A stretch of DNA of 64,000 nucleotides from Flavobacteriales bacterium (GCA_947449575.1 CANFRV010000018.1:1-64000); one strand, 5' to 3'. Positions 27,335-36,004 are shown, numbered from the stretch's first letter. Program-made: numbers and translations. Notes: generated by a model from the sequence alone, not told the origin.

Positions 27335-28365
27335 TGATGCCTAAAATTGTAAGTATCTTTTCTGGTGTTGGTGGAATCGATTTTGGATTTGAAAAAGCTG
27401 GTTTTAAAACTGTCTTTGCAACAGATATTTGGAATAGGGCATGTGAATCAATTTCAGTAAATTTTCCAAATACAGACGTTATTTGTGAAGATATAGTAAA
27501 CATTAATTTTAAAGAAATATTAAAAAAAAATAAAAAAATTGATGGACTCGTTGGAGGTCCTCCATGCCCGCCTTTTTCGAAATCTAGATTTTATAGAAAA
27601 GAAAAAGATAGAGGTTTAGATGATGTCGATGGTTTTACAACTGTTTCAAATTATTTTAGGGCAGTTGAAGAATTAAATCCAAAATTTTTTTTCTTTGAAA
27701 ATGTTCATGGCTTTGTGTTCAAGCCTCATCATGAAGCACTAAAATTAGTTGAAAATGAGAGTGAAAGATTAGGTTATAAAATATTTCACGATGTAGTTAA
27801 TGCTGCAGACTTTGGAGTAGCACAAACTAGACAACGATTTATTTGTATTGGTATTAAAAAAGAATTAGAAGATTTTAAATACCCTACACCTACTCATTCT
27901 GAATCATCAAAAATGATTGAAGGAACTAAAAAATGGGTGACATGTGGCGATATTCTAAATGATATTGACTATGATAGCCCAGATGATGAAAAAATGCAAG
28001 CTGGCTCAAAACACAAAGATATTTTAAAAGATATTCCTCCTGGTGATAATTACTTATTCTTTACAAAAGAAAGGAATCATCCTTCTCCATTATTTGAATG
28101 GAGGTCAAGGTATTGGTCTTTTTTACTAAAATTATCTCCAAACAGACCTTCTTGGACAATTCAAGCTAGTCATTCAAACAATATGGGACCTTTCCATTGG
28201 AAAAATAGATTTTTAAGAATTCAAGAGATAAAAAGAATACAATCTTTTGAAGATAATCACATATTCTTAGGTAATTATAAGGAACAGTGGAGACAAGTTG
28301 GGAATGCGGTTCCACCAAAATTAGCAGAGGTTTTTGCTCGTCAAATAAAAAAACAATATTTTTAA
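27334..28365 (+). CDS. DNA (cytosine-5) methyltransferase 2 of R-M operon
   Basis: The 343-residue enzyme has motif I SIFSGVGGIDFGFEKAG, catalytic motif IV GGPPCPPFS (Cys78; PCP rather than the usual PCQ), motif VI FENVHG, motif VIII QTRQRFICIG and C-terminal QVGNAVPP. The shared IPPG-NY-F-TK and PSWTI-GPFHWKNR segments with the preceding enzyme show the two are paralogues. Two C5 enzymes beside one nuclease usually means an asymmetric site in which each strand is methylated separately; this is inference. The start overlaps the previous stop (TAATG), and the nuclease ATG follows 3 bp after its stop. Confidence 0.92.
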   Translation: MMPKIVSIFSGVGGIDFGFEKAGFKTVFATDIWNRACESISVNFPNTDVICEDIVNINFKEILKKNKKIDGLVGGPPCPPFSKSRFYRKEKDRGLDDVDGFTTVSNYFRAVEELNPKFFFFENVHGFVFKPHHEALKLVENESERLGYKIFHDVVNAADFGVAQTRQRFICIGIKKELEDFKYPTPTHSESSKMIEGTKKWVTCGDILNDIDYDSPDDEKMQAGSKHKDILKDIPPGDNYLFFTKERNHPSPLFEWRSRYWSFLLKLSPNRPSWTIQASHSNNMGPFHWKNRFLRIQEIKRIQSFEDNHIFLGNYKEQWRQVGNAVPPKLAEVFARQIKKQYF

Positions 28366-28367
28366 AT

Positions 28368-29366
28368 ATGAGTGTACGTGAAACTACAATATTAAATAAA
28401 TCAGATTTAAAATATCTCCTAATAGATAGTTTAAGAATATATTCTGACAATGTTGTTTTCATAGATGGAAATAATCCTTACCGATTTTCAATAAACAAAA
28501 AAACATTTTATGTTCTAATTAAAAATGTTCATGAATCTGGTGGAGGACGGTCAAATCAAGATGAATGTAGAATTCAAGTTTCAAAAACAGATAGTTTTAA
28601 TCAAGCTTTAAGTACGAGCACTGATGTTATTGTATTAGGTTATTTTGCAGATGAAAAGGTGTTTACGGCATGGAACCCTCATTTAATGAGAGATAGATAT
28701 AACCAAAAACAAACTGTTTCTTTATACTCACGTTTTTCAATTCAAAAAAAATCATCAATTCAAAATATTGCTTCTTATAAAGATAATAATGGACAAGTGA
28801 TTATAAGTTTTAAAGCTGAATATTTAGGTTTATATTTAGAAAATATAAATCGTATTCATTTACTTAATGAAGAACAATTATTAAAACTAGTTGAAGAATC
28901 AGATAGTTTCAATGATGAAGACGAAAATGGGACAATGGAGTTAGATGAGGGTAGATTAACAATCACTCATACTCGTTATAAAAGAGACCCAAATTTTAGA
29001 CGAAAAGTTTATGATGCATATGAAAATAAATGTGCAATGTGTGGGATTCAACTTGAATTAATTGAAGCAGCTCATATAATACCACATTCTCATGAAATGG
29101 GAACAGATGATATAACAAACGGTATTAGTTTATGTGCACTTCACCATACAGCTTATGACCGTTCATTAATATATTTTGACAATGAATTTAATATACTTTT
29201 AAATGAAGACAAGATTGACTATCTTGAGAAAATAGGAAGAGATTCTGGAATTAGAAAATTTGAAAAACTTTCCTTTGATAAAATATTATTACCTAATAAT
29301 CATATATTAAGACCAAATGTTAACAATATTAAGATTGCAAATCAATCAAGAGGGATTTCTATATAA
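28368..29366 (+). CDS. HNH restriction endonuclease
   Basis: The start at 28368 gives 332 residues and lies 2 bp after the methyltransferase stop codon. A longer frame from 28287 overlaps that gene and is rejected. The N-terminal 190 residues look like a DNA-recognition domain (KTFYVLIKNVHESGGGR, EKVFTAWNPHL). The C-terminal HNH nuclease has KCAMCG, then EAAHIIPHS, then NGISLCALHHTAYDRSL, i.e. the zinc Cys pair and catalytic His residues of HNH_2-type enzymes. With the two methyltransferases it forms a Type II-like operon. It is the last gene before the tRNA-derived repeat at 29554. Confidence 0.9.
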   Translation: MSVRETTILNKSDLKYLLIDSLRIYSDNVVFIDGNNPYRFSINKKTFYVLIKNVHESGGGRSNQDECRIQVSKTDSFNQALSTSTDVIVLGYFADEKVFTAWNPHLMRDRYNQKQTVSLYSRFSIQKKSSIQNIASYKDNNGQVIISFKAEYLGLYLENINRIHLLNEEQLLKLVEESDSFNDEDENGTMELDEGRLTITHTRYKRDPNFRRKVYDAYENKCAMCGIQLELIEAAHIIPHSHEMGTDDITNGISLCALHHTAYDRSLIYFDNEFNILLNEDKIDYLEKIGRDSGIRKFEKLSFDKILLPNNHILRPNVNNIKIANQSRGISI

Positions 29367-29553
29367 ATCAAAAAAACACGTCACATCTTAAAATGAACTC
29401 AATAAACAAACAATTTAGTAGTAATAATTGGTTTCACTTCTAATTTAATGAGTGCACTTAATAGGTGCATAAATGCTAAAAAATGCTTACTTTTGCAAAA
29501 TAACAAAAAGATAAATTACTGACTGTCAGTCTATAATGTCACCATTTAAACCT

Positions 29554-29601
29554 CTGTTAATCAGAGGGTCCCTGGTTCGAGTCCAGGAGAGGGAGCAAAA
29601 A
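29554..29601 (+). repeat. Right copy of 48-bp attachment repeat
   Basis: Identical to 12203-12250, carrying the tRNA-Asn anticodon loop, T-arm and 3' acceptor strand but no 5' half, so it is not a functional tRNA. It marks the junction of block A with block B. ACTGAC-T-GTCAGT, a short perfect palindrome, lies about 30 bp to its left (about 29518-29530). Confidence 0.9.
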
Positions 29602-29603
29602 AT

Positions 29604-29652
29604 AAGTCCAATAAGCTAGTGTTTATTGGACTTTTTGCTTTTTATAGGTTTT
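29604..29652 (+). repeat. 49-bp direct repeat with terminator, copy 1
   Basis: AGTCCAATAA and TTATTGGACT (29605-29614 and 29623-29632) form a hairpin followed by TTTT, a good rho-independent terminator. The whole 49 bp recurs without change at 35200-35248. This may be the native terminator of tRNA-Asn, displaced by the insertions. Confidence 0.85.
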
Positions 29653-29707
29653 ATAAGGTGCTGATTATCTTTAAGATGCTATAAACATCTGAGCTAAGAG
29701 ATAATTT
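29647..29707 (-). repeat. 61-bp element end with inverted tRNA-Asn-like half (copy 2)
   Basis: Near-identical to 12277-12337, with two substitutions. On the minus strand 29661-29698 aligns to the tRNA-Asn 5' half (31 of 38 identities). Its presence right after both tRNA fragments suggests that blocks A and B share an element end. Confidence 0.75.
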
Positions 29708-29838
29708 GCAAAAAAACCAAAAAGCTACACCAAGTGTTTTTTAAATTGTTGTTTTAGCAACAAAAGAAAGCACAAATCGGTCTTCAACTTGCATATAACT
29801 TGCACGTGTTTTTCAAGTTTTAGTTTAACACTGAAACA

Positions 29839-31056
29839 ATGGCAACATTAAAACTTACACTAGATAAAAGAAGAACCTACAGTGACGGAAGAAGTCCGTT
29901 AATACTAAGATTAACAGTAAAAGGTAATAGTACTTCAATGGACCTTGGTATCAAACTTCAGTTAGGTGAATGGGATGCTAAAAATGCTAAAATAACCAAA
30001 AAACACCCCCATCATCAATCGCTGAACTTGCAAGTAATGGATAATCTTCTGGAATATGAGCGGAAACTAATGGATATTGAAAATAAATATCCATCAATTA
30101 CCGCTACTGAATTGAAAAAATTATTGTTGAGTAATGAACGGTCAGAAGATATTACTTTCAAAAAGTTTGCTGATGAGCATATAAAAACGCTTAAAATTCA
30201 AAAGCGATTTGGTAATGCTCAATCATACCAAACAGCTACTAACAAAGTCGTTGAACATGGTGGCATTCCTTTAAAATTATCCCAAATTGATTACATCTTT
30301 ATCAAAAAGTTTGAAAGGCATTTATCTTTAAATGGATTATCAGCAAATGGTATAGCTTCCTATATGCGTTCTATACGTGCATTACTTAATAGTGCTGGTA
30401 AAATGAAACTTTATGATATGGCAATTTATCCGTTTTTAAATTTTAAGATTCGAACTCAAAGAACCATTTCTCGCGCTGAATCAATAGATTCTATAATATT
30501 AATCAAGAATTTAGAATTACCTAAAGGAAGTGATGAGGACAATGCTCGAAATGTATTTATATTAATATTCTGTTTGATTGGGATATCTTTTATGGATTTA
30601 TTACTGCTTAAAAAATCTGATATCCAAAATGATAGAATCGTTTATAAAAGAAGAAAAACTGGAAAACTTTATAGTATCAAACTAACACCTATTGTTATTC
30701 AAATATTCAAAGAATATGATATTGAAAATAGTGCGTTTTTGTTGCCTCAATTTGGATTAGATGGTAAAGATGACTCTTTGATTCGACACCATGTAAATCT
30801 GGGCTTAAAACAAACGAATCGCTACCTAAAACGAATTGGAGAGAAGCTAACATTACAAACAAAATTAACAACTTATGTTGCTAGATATAGTTGGGCAAAC
30901 ATTGCTAAATCTAAAGGATATTCCAAGGACTTAATCGCTGAAGCTTTAGGTCATAATTATGGGAATTCTGTAACTGGTATTTATCTGGAAGGTTATGGTG
31001 ATGATATTATTGATTCGCTGAATCAATTAATAGTAAATTTATTTAATGAAGAATAA
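29839..31056 (+). CDS. Bacteroidota-type tyrosine recombinase (block B integrase)
   Basis: The 405-residue protein has the arm-binding domain typical of Bacteroidota integrases (KRRTYSDGRSPLILRLTV), a SAM-like core-binding domain (about 105-210) and a catalytic domain with GISFMDLLLLKKSDI, VARYSWANIAKSKG and LGHNYGNSVTGIYLEGY. Arg of box II and the Tyr nucleophile are present. The first catalytic Arg, expected just before GISF in this family (L-R-G-x-S-F), is Ile here (LIGISF), and the box II His is Tyr. It may therefore be impaired or may use another residue. It lies 132 bp from the 61-bp end, as an integrase next to its attachment site should. Confidence 0.85.
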   Translation: MATLKLTLDKRRTYSDGRSPLILRLTVKGNSTSMDLGIKLQLGEWDAKNAKITKKHPHHQSLNLQVMDNLLEYERKLMDIENKYPSITATELKKLLLSNERSEDITFKKFADEHIKTLKIQKRFGNAQSYQTATNKVVEHGGIPLKLSQIDYIFIKKFERHLSLNGLSANGIASYMRSIRALLNSAGKMKLYDMAIYPFLNFKIRTQRTISRAESIDSIILIKNLELPKGSDEDNARNVFILIFCLIGISFMDLLLLKKSDIQNDRIVYKRRKTGKLYSIKLTPIVIQIFKEYDIENSAFLLPQFGLDGKDDSLIRHHVNLGLKQTNRYLKRIGEKLTLQTKLTTYVARYSWANIAKSKGYSKDLIAEALGHNYGNSVTGIYLEGYGDDIIDSLNQLIVNLFNEE

Positions 31057-31137
31057 TACTTTAGTTAAATCACTTATCGACACTGTCCCGATAAGTGTGT
31101 AAGTTGAAAAAAGAAAAAACAGATAATGGTACAGTTT

Positions 31138-31740
31138 TCATTTTAATTTAAGTTTTGTTTTACAGTTATTACAAAATTCATCATTACATGTCATTATGTT
31201 ACGAGTCCCCATAATACATTTGTTATTATCACAATGGTCCATTCCTAATGTATGACCCAATTCATGAAAAATGGTTTTTTTTAAATGATTACAAGTATTT
31301 GATGCTAGCACAAGTTTACCATTTTTCATAGATATACCTGAAACATTTTCATCAGCAAAATATTCGTTTGTAATATAAATAGTTTTGTTACTAGGTCTAA
31401 GTACTGATTCACATTTTTCCATATCCAATTTTCTAGTGTTATCGGAGTATAATTCAAGTGTAGTTTTAATAGGGTCAATAATTTCACACTTAAAACCAAA
31501 AACCTCCGTAATTTCTTTTGATGCAGTTTCTAAATCAGATTGGTTGAAGTCCCCTAACCCTGAGATATAAACGGTTTCATTTTTTGATAAATTCCTCTCA
31601 TCAATTGATATTCTTTCTCCATTGTAGGTTCTTGGGTCAAACAAACACATAACATCATAATGGTGTTTGGATAATAATTTATCTATCCATATGAATACAG
31701 CTAGCATTATTAAAGCTATGAGAACGTTTTTTGTTGTCAT
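31138..31740 (-). CDS. Archaemetzincin-like zinc metalloprotease
   Basis: The 200-residue protein has an N-terminal membrane anchor or signal (VLIALIMLAVFIWI). Its active site HELGHTLGMDHCDNNKCIM fits the archaemetzincin signature HExxHxxGxxHC-x4-C-x-M, followed 12 residues later by CNNC instead of the usual larger spacing. The zinc-bound His residues, the catalytic Glu and the second, structural zinc Cys set are all present. It probably acts in the periplasm or at the surface. It is the last gene of a minus-strand operon on block B, 9 bp behind the TPR-like gene. Confidence 0.85.
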   Translation of the reverse strand: MTTKNVLIALIMLAVFIWIDKLLSKHHYDVMCLFDPRTYNGERISIDERNLSKNETVYISGLGDFNQSDLETASKEITEVFGFKCEIIDPIKTTLELYSDNTRKLDMEKCESVLRPSNKTIYITNEYFADENVSGISMKNGKLVLASNTCNHLKKTIFHELGHTLGMDHCDNNKCIMGTRNIMTCNDEFCNNCKTKLKLK

Positions 31741-31749
31741 TATTAATCG

Positions 31750-33714
31750 TCAATGTTCTGCACGACATGCTTCTATAGCACATTTTTGAGAGCAATATTT
31801 TCCGCAAGATAGGCAATGTTCCCATTTATTGGAAGAACATTCTCCATTGGAATATTTTTGGTAATCATAGCTGTCACCTGAAAGTGAAGCAGGACACCAT
31901 TGACATTTCTTTGTTGCTGGTTGTGAATTATTACTGCCACTAGAAGAAGAACCTGAAGAAGGGCTTTGAAACATATATTTCATAAAAGCAGTTGCTGCCT
32001 TCTGACTTTCTAACTCCTTCTTTTTATCAATTTGTTGATTCTTGGCGTTTACTAAATCAATTTCTTTTTGCTTTCTGATATTTTGTTCCTCAATTAACCT
32101 CAATTGGGTTTCCTTGTAGTTTTGTTCCTGTTGTAAACGTCGCACCTCAGCCTCCTGTTGAAGTTGTTCTGCTCTTAATAAGGCTTGCTTGTTCTCGTAA
32201 TTTTGTTTTTCTATTAAATATAATTTTTCACAATTCTTTGCCTTAGGCAAGGCAACTCCTTTTGATGTTTGAGACACGACTTGTTTTTGAGTATTAAAAT
32301 ACGTGAGTGGCATTTTATTTAGCATTTGCCAATCTAGACTAACATTCATGATTGCCGTCAATGAACTATCTCTTACTGACTTCGTAAATATTTGAAATCC
32401 ATTCATATAGTCACCTTTAAAATCTATCAAATTATCAACACACCCGCACTTAAATAGATTTGTAAATAAATCTTTGGCTTCTGCAGAAAACTGATAATTC
32501 ATAGGTTTATATATCGGCCAAATCATTCCCTCATCTTTTCCTATTTGCAAATAAAATGAGTATATATATTCAACTGTAGCATAAGATGATATGTACTTCG
32601 GGAATACATCAGGTGTAATTTCTCCTTTACCAAAAATTATCTCTAATAAATTATTTTGATTATACGCATTTAAAAATTGTATTGCAGAAGTATAATTATC
32701 TAATTCAATGTTTTTATTTTGACAGAATACTTGTTTACCATCTGCTTGACAAATTTCATATGAATTTTGATTAAAGCCATGTATTATACCTATCAATCTA
32801 AATACTTCTTTTCGTTTCTTTTGGAAACTAATAGAATTAAAGTCAGAATCTAGAAATGGTATTTTAAAAAACTCAATTAAAGAGTTTAATGCACTTTCAT
32901 TGTCATCAATAGAAATGAACATATTATAAAGTTTCTCGTAGACTTGTCTTTTTAAATTATTAATTGTGTTTTCTCTTTCGTTGTACTTAGAACCTATCGG
33001 AAGCTTTCCAATTAATAATTTGTACGACATGGCAGACTCGGAGTAATTACCTCGATTAAATTCAAGCTCCCCCTTAATTGTGTATAAATCAAAATAATTT
33101 TTCCACATCGCAATATCTGAATAGTTTTTTTCATTCATATTTTCTAAGTCACCCTCGCAAAGCTGAATATAATTAGATAATACATCAATTGAAACAACAT
33201 TATTTACTCCTTTTTTTTCATTGAAGTATTCAGGATTCATTTTATATCCCATAAATAACGACAACAACCTATTTGCTTTAATCGCTATAATGCAATTACC
33301 GCCATCATTAGAATTGATAGATTCTTGGCTTAAAATATTTATACTGTTTCCAGACCAAAAATCATTCTCTTTAAATGGATATTTTTTTGATTTCTCTAAG
33401 TATTTTGAATAATAAGAAAATGCTCCAGTCTTTGATAAAAACTTTTGATTTATCATACTGATATTACCTAATCCAGCATACGGAAGAGCAAAGTTGGAAT
33501 CCAGGGCAATACATTTAATTAATTTTTTTTCAAACTGCTCAATCTCTTTTTGACTTTTTCTTTGAAGTGTCCAAGTAACCAAATCATAATGAATCTCATC
33601 ATAAATTTTTTGAGCCTTCTCATTAGGTTTATAATAAACCTGAGATGAAACATCATTTATTGTAGCAACTGCAATGACAAATGAAATAATTACAAGATGT
33701 AAAGAGTTTTTCAT
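31750..33714 (-). CDS. Secreted repeat protein with C-terminal zinc-finger-like motif
   Basis: The 654-residue product begins with a signal peptide (cleavage near VSSQ). Residues about 25-450 look like an irregular TPR or helical-repeat region (KLPIG, YSESAMSYKLL). Residues about 495-580 form a Gln/Glu-rich coiled coil, then a Ser/Gly linker. The C-terminal 50 residues carry CQWC, CSSNKWEHCLSC and CSQKCAIEAC, a Cys/His cluster resembling a MYND or double zinc finger. A zinc finger on a secreted protein is unusual. It lies between the archaemetzincin and the FISUMP gene on the same strand. No function is known. Confidence 0.6.
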   Translation of the reverse strand: MKNSLHLVIISFVIAVATINDVSSQVYYKPNEKAQKIYDEIHYDLVTWTLQRKSQKEIEQFEKKLIKCIALDSNFALPYAGLGNISMINQKFLSKTGAFSYYSKYLEKSKKYPFKENDFWSGNSINILSQESINSNDGGNCIIAIKANRLLSLFMGYKMNPEYFNEKKGVNNVVSIDVLSNYIQLCEGDLENMNEKNYSDIAMWKNYFDLYTIKGELEFNRGNYSESAMSYKLLIGKLPIGSKYNERENTINNLKRQVYEKLYNMFISIDDNESALNSLIEFFKIPFLDSDFNSISFQKKRKEVFRLIGIIHGFNQNSYEICQADGKQVFCQNKNIELDNYTSAIQFLNAYNQNNLLEIIFGKGEITPDVFPKYISSYATVEYIYSFYLQIGKDEGMIWPIYKPMNYQFSAEAKDLFTNLFKCGCVDNLIDFKGDYMNGFQIFTKSVRDSSLTAIMNVSLDWQMLNKMPLTYFNTQKQVVSQTSKGVALPKAKNCEKLYLIEKQNYENKQALLRAEQLQQEAEVRRLQQEQNYKETQLRLIEEQNIRKQKEIDLVNAKNQQIDKKKELESQKAATAFMKYMFQSPSSGSSSSGSNNSQPATKKCQWCPASLSGDSYDYQKYSNGECSSNKWEHCLSCGKYCSQKCAIEACRAEH

Positions 33715-33747
33715 AATTAAAGAATATGTTTAAGAATTTAAATTAAT

Positions 33748-34371
33748 TTAATTTTTAACGCACCGAACTGAACATGCTTCTGATTTAGGGCTTGCTTCTT
33801 TATCAAAAATACCGTCTGTATATTGTAACTTGTAGTACCAGGCGTCAGTAAATTCAACATTTACATCCATTTCTTCTTTTTCCGTTGAACTCCAAAAAAT
33901 TGCTACAGTTTCACCTATTGGAACTGCCGAAAATCCACTACTATTAGTGCCATTTCCGTTATTAAACCAACCTTCAGTTGTTTTTAATTTGACGCCAGCT
34001 TCATTTCGCCCACCTAAAAAATCAATTAGTGTTGACCATTCGTCATTAATTGGAATGTGATATCCAATAGGAGCGAGTCCTCTAGGGTCGTTAACAGCAT
34101 ACCAATTATAGAGTTTTCCATATTTTGCTCCATTTGCTTTATTATAATTTACATAGCACCAAGTCGCCTTACCCTCCTTACCATATTTCTCCAATTCATA
34201 TGGCGATTTTGCTTCAGGTATTTTATCACCATTTCTGAACTTGGTAACATCTAAGTTTTCGGTAGTCCAAGTTTGAGTTCCTATCACAGCGGCATCTTGA
34301 GCGTTTATACCAAACGAAAATGTAATAATTGCAAAAAATACTAATGCCTTTTTAAATAATTTTTTTTTCAT
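33748..34371 (-). CDS. Secreted FISUMP-domain protein
   Basis: From the internal ATG at 34371 the product has 207 residues with a clean signal peptide (FFAIITFSFGINAQ). The body fits the Fibrobacter succinogenes major paralogous (FISUMP) domain: IGTQTWTTENLDVTKFRNGD, then YGKLYNWYAV, PIGYHIPINDEW, SSGFSAVP, FWSSTE and the terminal VRCVKN. Such domains are found in surface or secreted proteins of Bacteroidota; their activity is unknown. A second, chromosomal FISUMP protein is at 57179. It belongs to the block B cargo operon. Confidence 0.88.
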   Translation of the reverse strand: MKKKLFKKALVFFAIITFSFGINAQDAAVIGTQTWTTENLDVTKFRNGDKIPEAKSPYELEKYGKEGKATWCYVNYNKANGAKYGKLYNWYAVNDPRGLAPIGYHIPINDEWSTLIDFLGGRNEAGVKLKTTEGWFNNGNGTNSSGFSAVPIGETVAIFWSSTEKEEMDVNVEFTDAWYYKLQYTDGIFDKEASPKSEACSVRCVKN

Positions 34372-34468
34372 TTTATTTTGTTTTATTGTCAATTAAATTT
34401 TGTATTTTTTGTCCTGAAAAAGTAAATTCTCGTTTAAAAGAATCCCTTACCCAACGCATTTTGGTCAT

Positions 34469-34582
34469 TTATCCAAGATGTATCAACTGCCACTGATTTT
34501 TTTCATTAAGTACAACAACATTTTTTTTGGTATTACAACTAAATATGAAGATGGGAATCGCATATATTAACAAGTTTTTCAT
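34469..34582 (-). pseudogene. Short lipoprotein frame, possibly truncated
   Basis: An ATG at 34582 opens 37 codons with a lipoprotein signal ending IFSC (Cys16), then TAA at 34469-34471. A second in-frame open stretch follows at once (MTKMRWVRDS...), and the +1 frame after an A7 run also reads protein-like (VAVDTSWINDQNALGKG). It may therefore be a genuine micro-lipoprotein, or a somewhat longer one broken by a stop or frameshift. It lies 9 bp downstream of the membrane gene at 34592. Confidence 0.4.
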
Positions 34583-34591
34583 ATCTTACAA

Positions 34592-34915
34592 TTACTCCTC
34601 AGCGTCAAATTCATTTCCTTGATTTTTTTTCTTCTTAAAACCTAGTAATTCTCTTATAAAAAAAGTTATAATTGAAAAGGCGAAACCAAACATCAAGTAA
34701 AACACTAATGGTGAATGGTTGTGCTTTAAAACAATACGAATTTGCTCTCCCTTGCTTAAATTCAGTTTTTCAAATATTGTAAGTGCAAAACCACTTTGCC
34801 AGACAATAAAAGTAATTAGCGCTCCTATAATTGTTATAGCTAGAAACCTAATAAAGCCATTATTTAGAATGTCACTATTAAAATTTGCATTTGAATTATT
34901 CGTTTTTTTAGACAT
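34592..34915 (-). CDS. Small two-helix membrane protein
   Basis: The 107-residue protein has two predicted membrane helices (FLAITIIGALITFIVWQSGF at about 24-43 and VFYLMFGFAFSIITFFI at about 71-87), a polar N-terminus rich in Asn and a Lys/Glu-rich tail. No known family. It is the first gene of the block B minus-strand operon that runs to 31138, and nothing on the same strand precedes it for more than 600 bp. Confidence 0.6.
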   Translation of the reverse strand: MSKKTNNSNANFNSDILNNGFIRFLAITIIGALITFIVWQSGFALTIFEKLNLSKGEQIRIVLKHNHSPLVFYLMFGFAFSIITFFIRELLGFKKKKNQGNEFDAEE

Positions 34916-35199
34916 AAAAATTAATTTTTAAAAAAAAATGGTATATCTTATCCATGCTTGAGTAAATCAAAAATAGTATTTTTTTTTCAATTACCGTAAG
35001 TTAGATGCTATTTAAGAAATTATCAAAAAACTTAAATAGAAAGTTTATTATTTAATAAATAGGCTTAACATCTTAAATAATAAGCAGGACTAATGAATAT
35101 TTTGAAAGTTTTGTTGAATTACTCTACGTTGTAGTAAAGATCATTTCGTTAAATCCTTCATAATAAGGCTCGACAAAACAAAATTAAGGAAAGTAAAAA

Positions 35200-35248
35200 A
35201 AGTCCAATAAGCTAGTGTTTATTGGACTTTTTGCTTTTTATAGGTTTT
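35200..35248 (+). repeat. 49-bp direct repeat with terminator, copy 2
   Basis: Identical to 29604-29652, but preceded by GTAAAAAA instead of the tRNA 3' end. It is the likely right boundary of block B, giving a 5.6-kb unit. Confidence 0.8.
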
Positions 35249-35383
35249 TGCACTGCTACACAAAAAATGGGATAAAAGGGACTATTATTGCTTAAAAAGA
35301 GGTTTTAATTGCAAATTTTTGTCAAGAAAAATGCCACAAGACAGTATGTATAACAAGTTTAAAATTGGCATTAATACAACTAT

Positions 35384-35442
35384 TTTGTCACAAAGAGTAT
35401 GCAATTTTTACTAAACTTTGTCACAAAGAGTATGCAATTTTT
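35384..35442 (+). repeat. 26-bp direct repeat, two copies
   Basis: TTTGTCACAAAGAGTATGCA plus ATTTTT occurs at 35384-35409 and again at 35417-35442, a period of 33 bp. It could be a protein-binding site or the remnant of a small insertion. Confidence 0.75.
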
Positions 35443-35575
35443 GCTTTTATTAGAAGTTTAAACTGCAGATGCATTTTAGAAAACGGCTGTTTTTCATCAA
35501 AAATTGGTGCGCCAAAACAAAAACACAGGGAGCAATGATGACTTTTTTATTTAAATTTGTTGAAAAAAGTGTTCA

Positions 35576-36004
35576 ATGATAAAACTAATTCAAGCCTTTT
35601 TAATTTCAAGCATCCTTGGTAGTTTTTTCTATTTGATTATTGGTTGGCTGCTCTTTGATTGTATTCTTGGATCATACACAGATGCTCATACAACAAAAAT
35701 TTTAGGGTTCAAAAAGTTAGCAGATTTTAGTTTCCTATTTTTATATCTATCGTGCTTATCCTACTCTTCCTTAATTAGCTTTATACTATTAAATGCTACT
35801 ATTGCATCTTTCGGTAAAGCCATTCTATTCACTTCATCTATAGGGTTTCTGGTGGCTTGCATGACCGATTTCTTTTGGTATGCGTCAAGTCATTTCTACA
35901 CCAATTTTACAGTAATCTGTTTAGACATCGCAAGTGCTGCAATAGCAGTAGGCGCTTTAGGAGGATTTACATTTTTAGTAGTAAGCAAATTTAAAAAAAC
36001 ATGA
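35576..36004 (+). CDS. Small multi-pass membrane protein
   Basis: The 142-residue protein has four hydrophobic helices (about 6-28, 51-73, 78-97, 113-135) with short polar loops and a basic C-terminus, the pattern of a small inner-membrane protein. The family is not recognised. It overlaps the next gene by four bases (ATGA at 36001-36004), so the two are translationally coupled. Confidence 0.6.
   Translation: MIKLIQAFLISSILGSFFYLIIGWLLFDCILGSYTDAHTTKILGFKKLADFSFLFLYLSCLSYSSLISFILLNATIASFGKAILFTSSIGFLVACMTDFFWYASSHFYTNFTVICLDIASAAIAVGALGGFTFLVVSKFKKT

Larger units (their letters stand above)
34916..35575. other. 660-bp non-coding junction region
   Basis: This AT-rich stretch contains the second copy of the 49-bp terminator repeat (35200-35248) and a 26-bp direct repeat (35384-35442). 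I find no gene. The change from mobile cargo to the next genes occurs here. Confidence 0.6.

Noticed and set aside
28287-28367. N-terminal extension of the HNH nuclease
   Set aside because: The extra 27 residues overlap the end of the methyltransferase in another frame; the ATG at 28368 fits the operon spacing.
29554-29601. Second tRNA-Asn gene
   Set aside because: Only the anticodon loop, T-arm and 3' acceptor strand are present; the 5' half is missing, so it is an attachment-site remnant.
12171-35248. CRISPR array
   Set aside because: The repeats here are few, unevenly spaced or tandem, without regular spacers, and no cas gene is visible.
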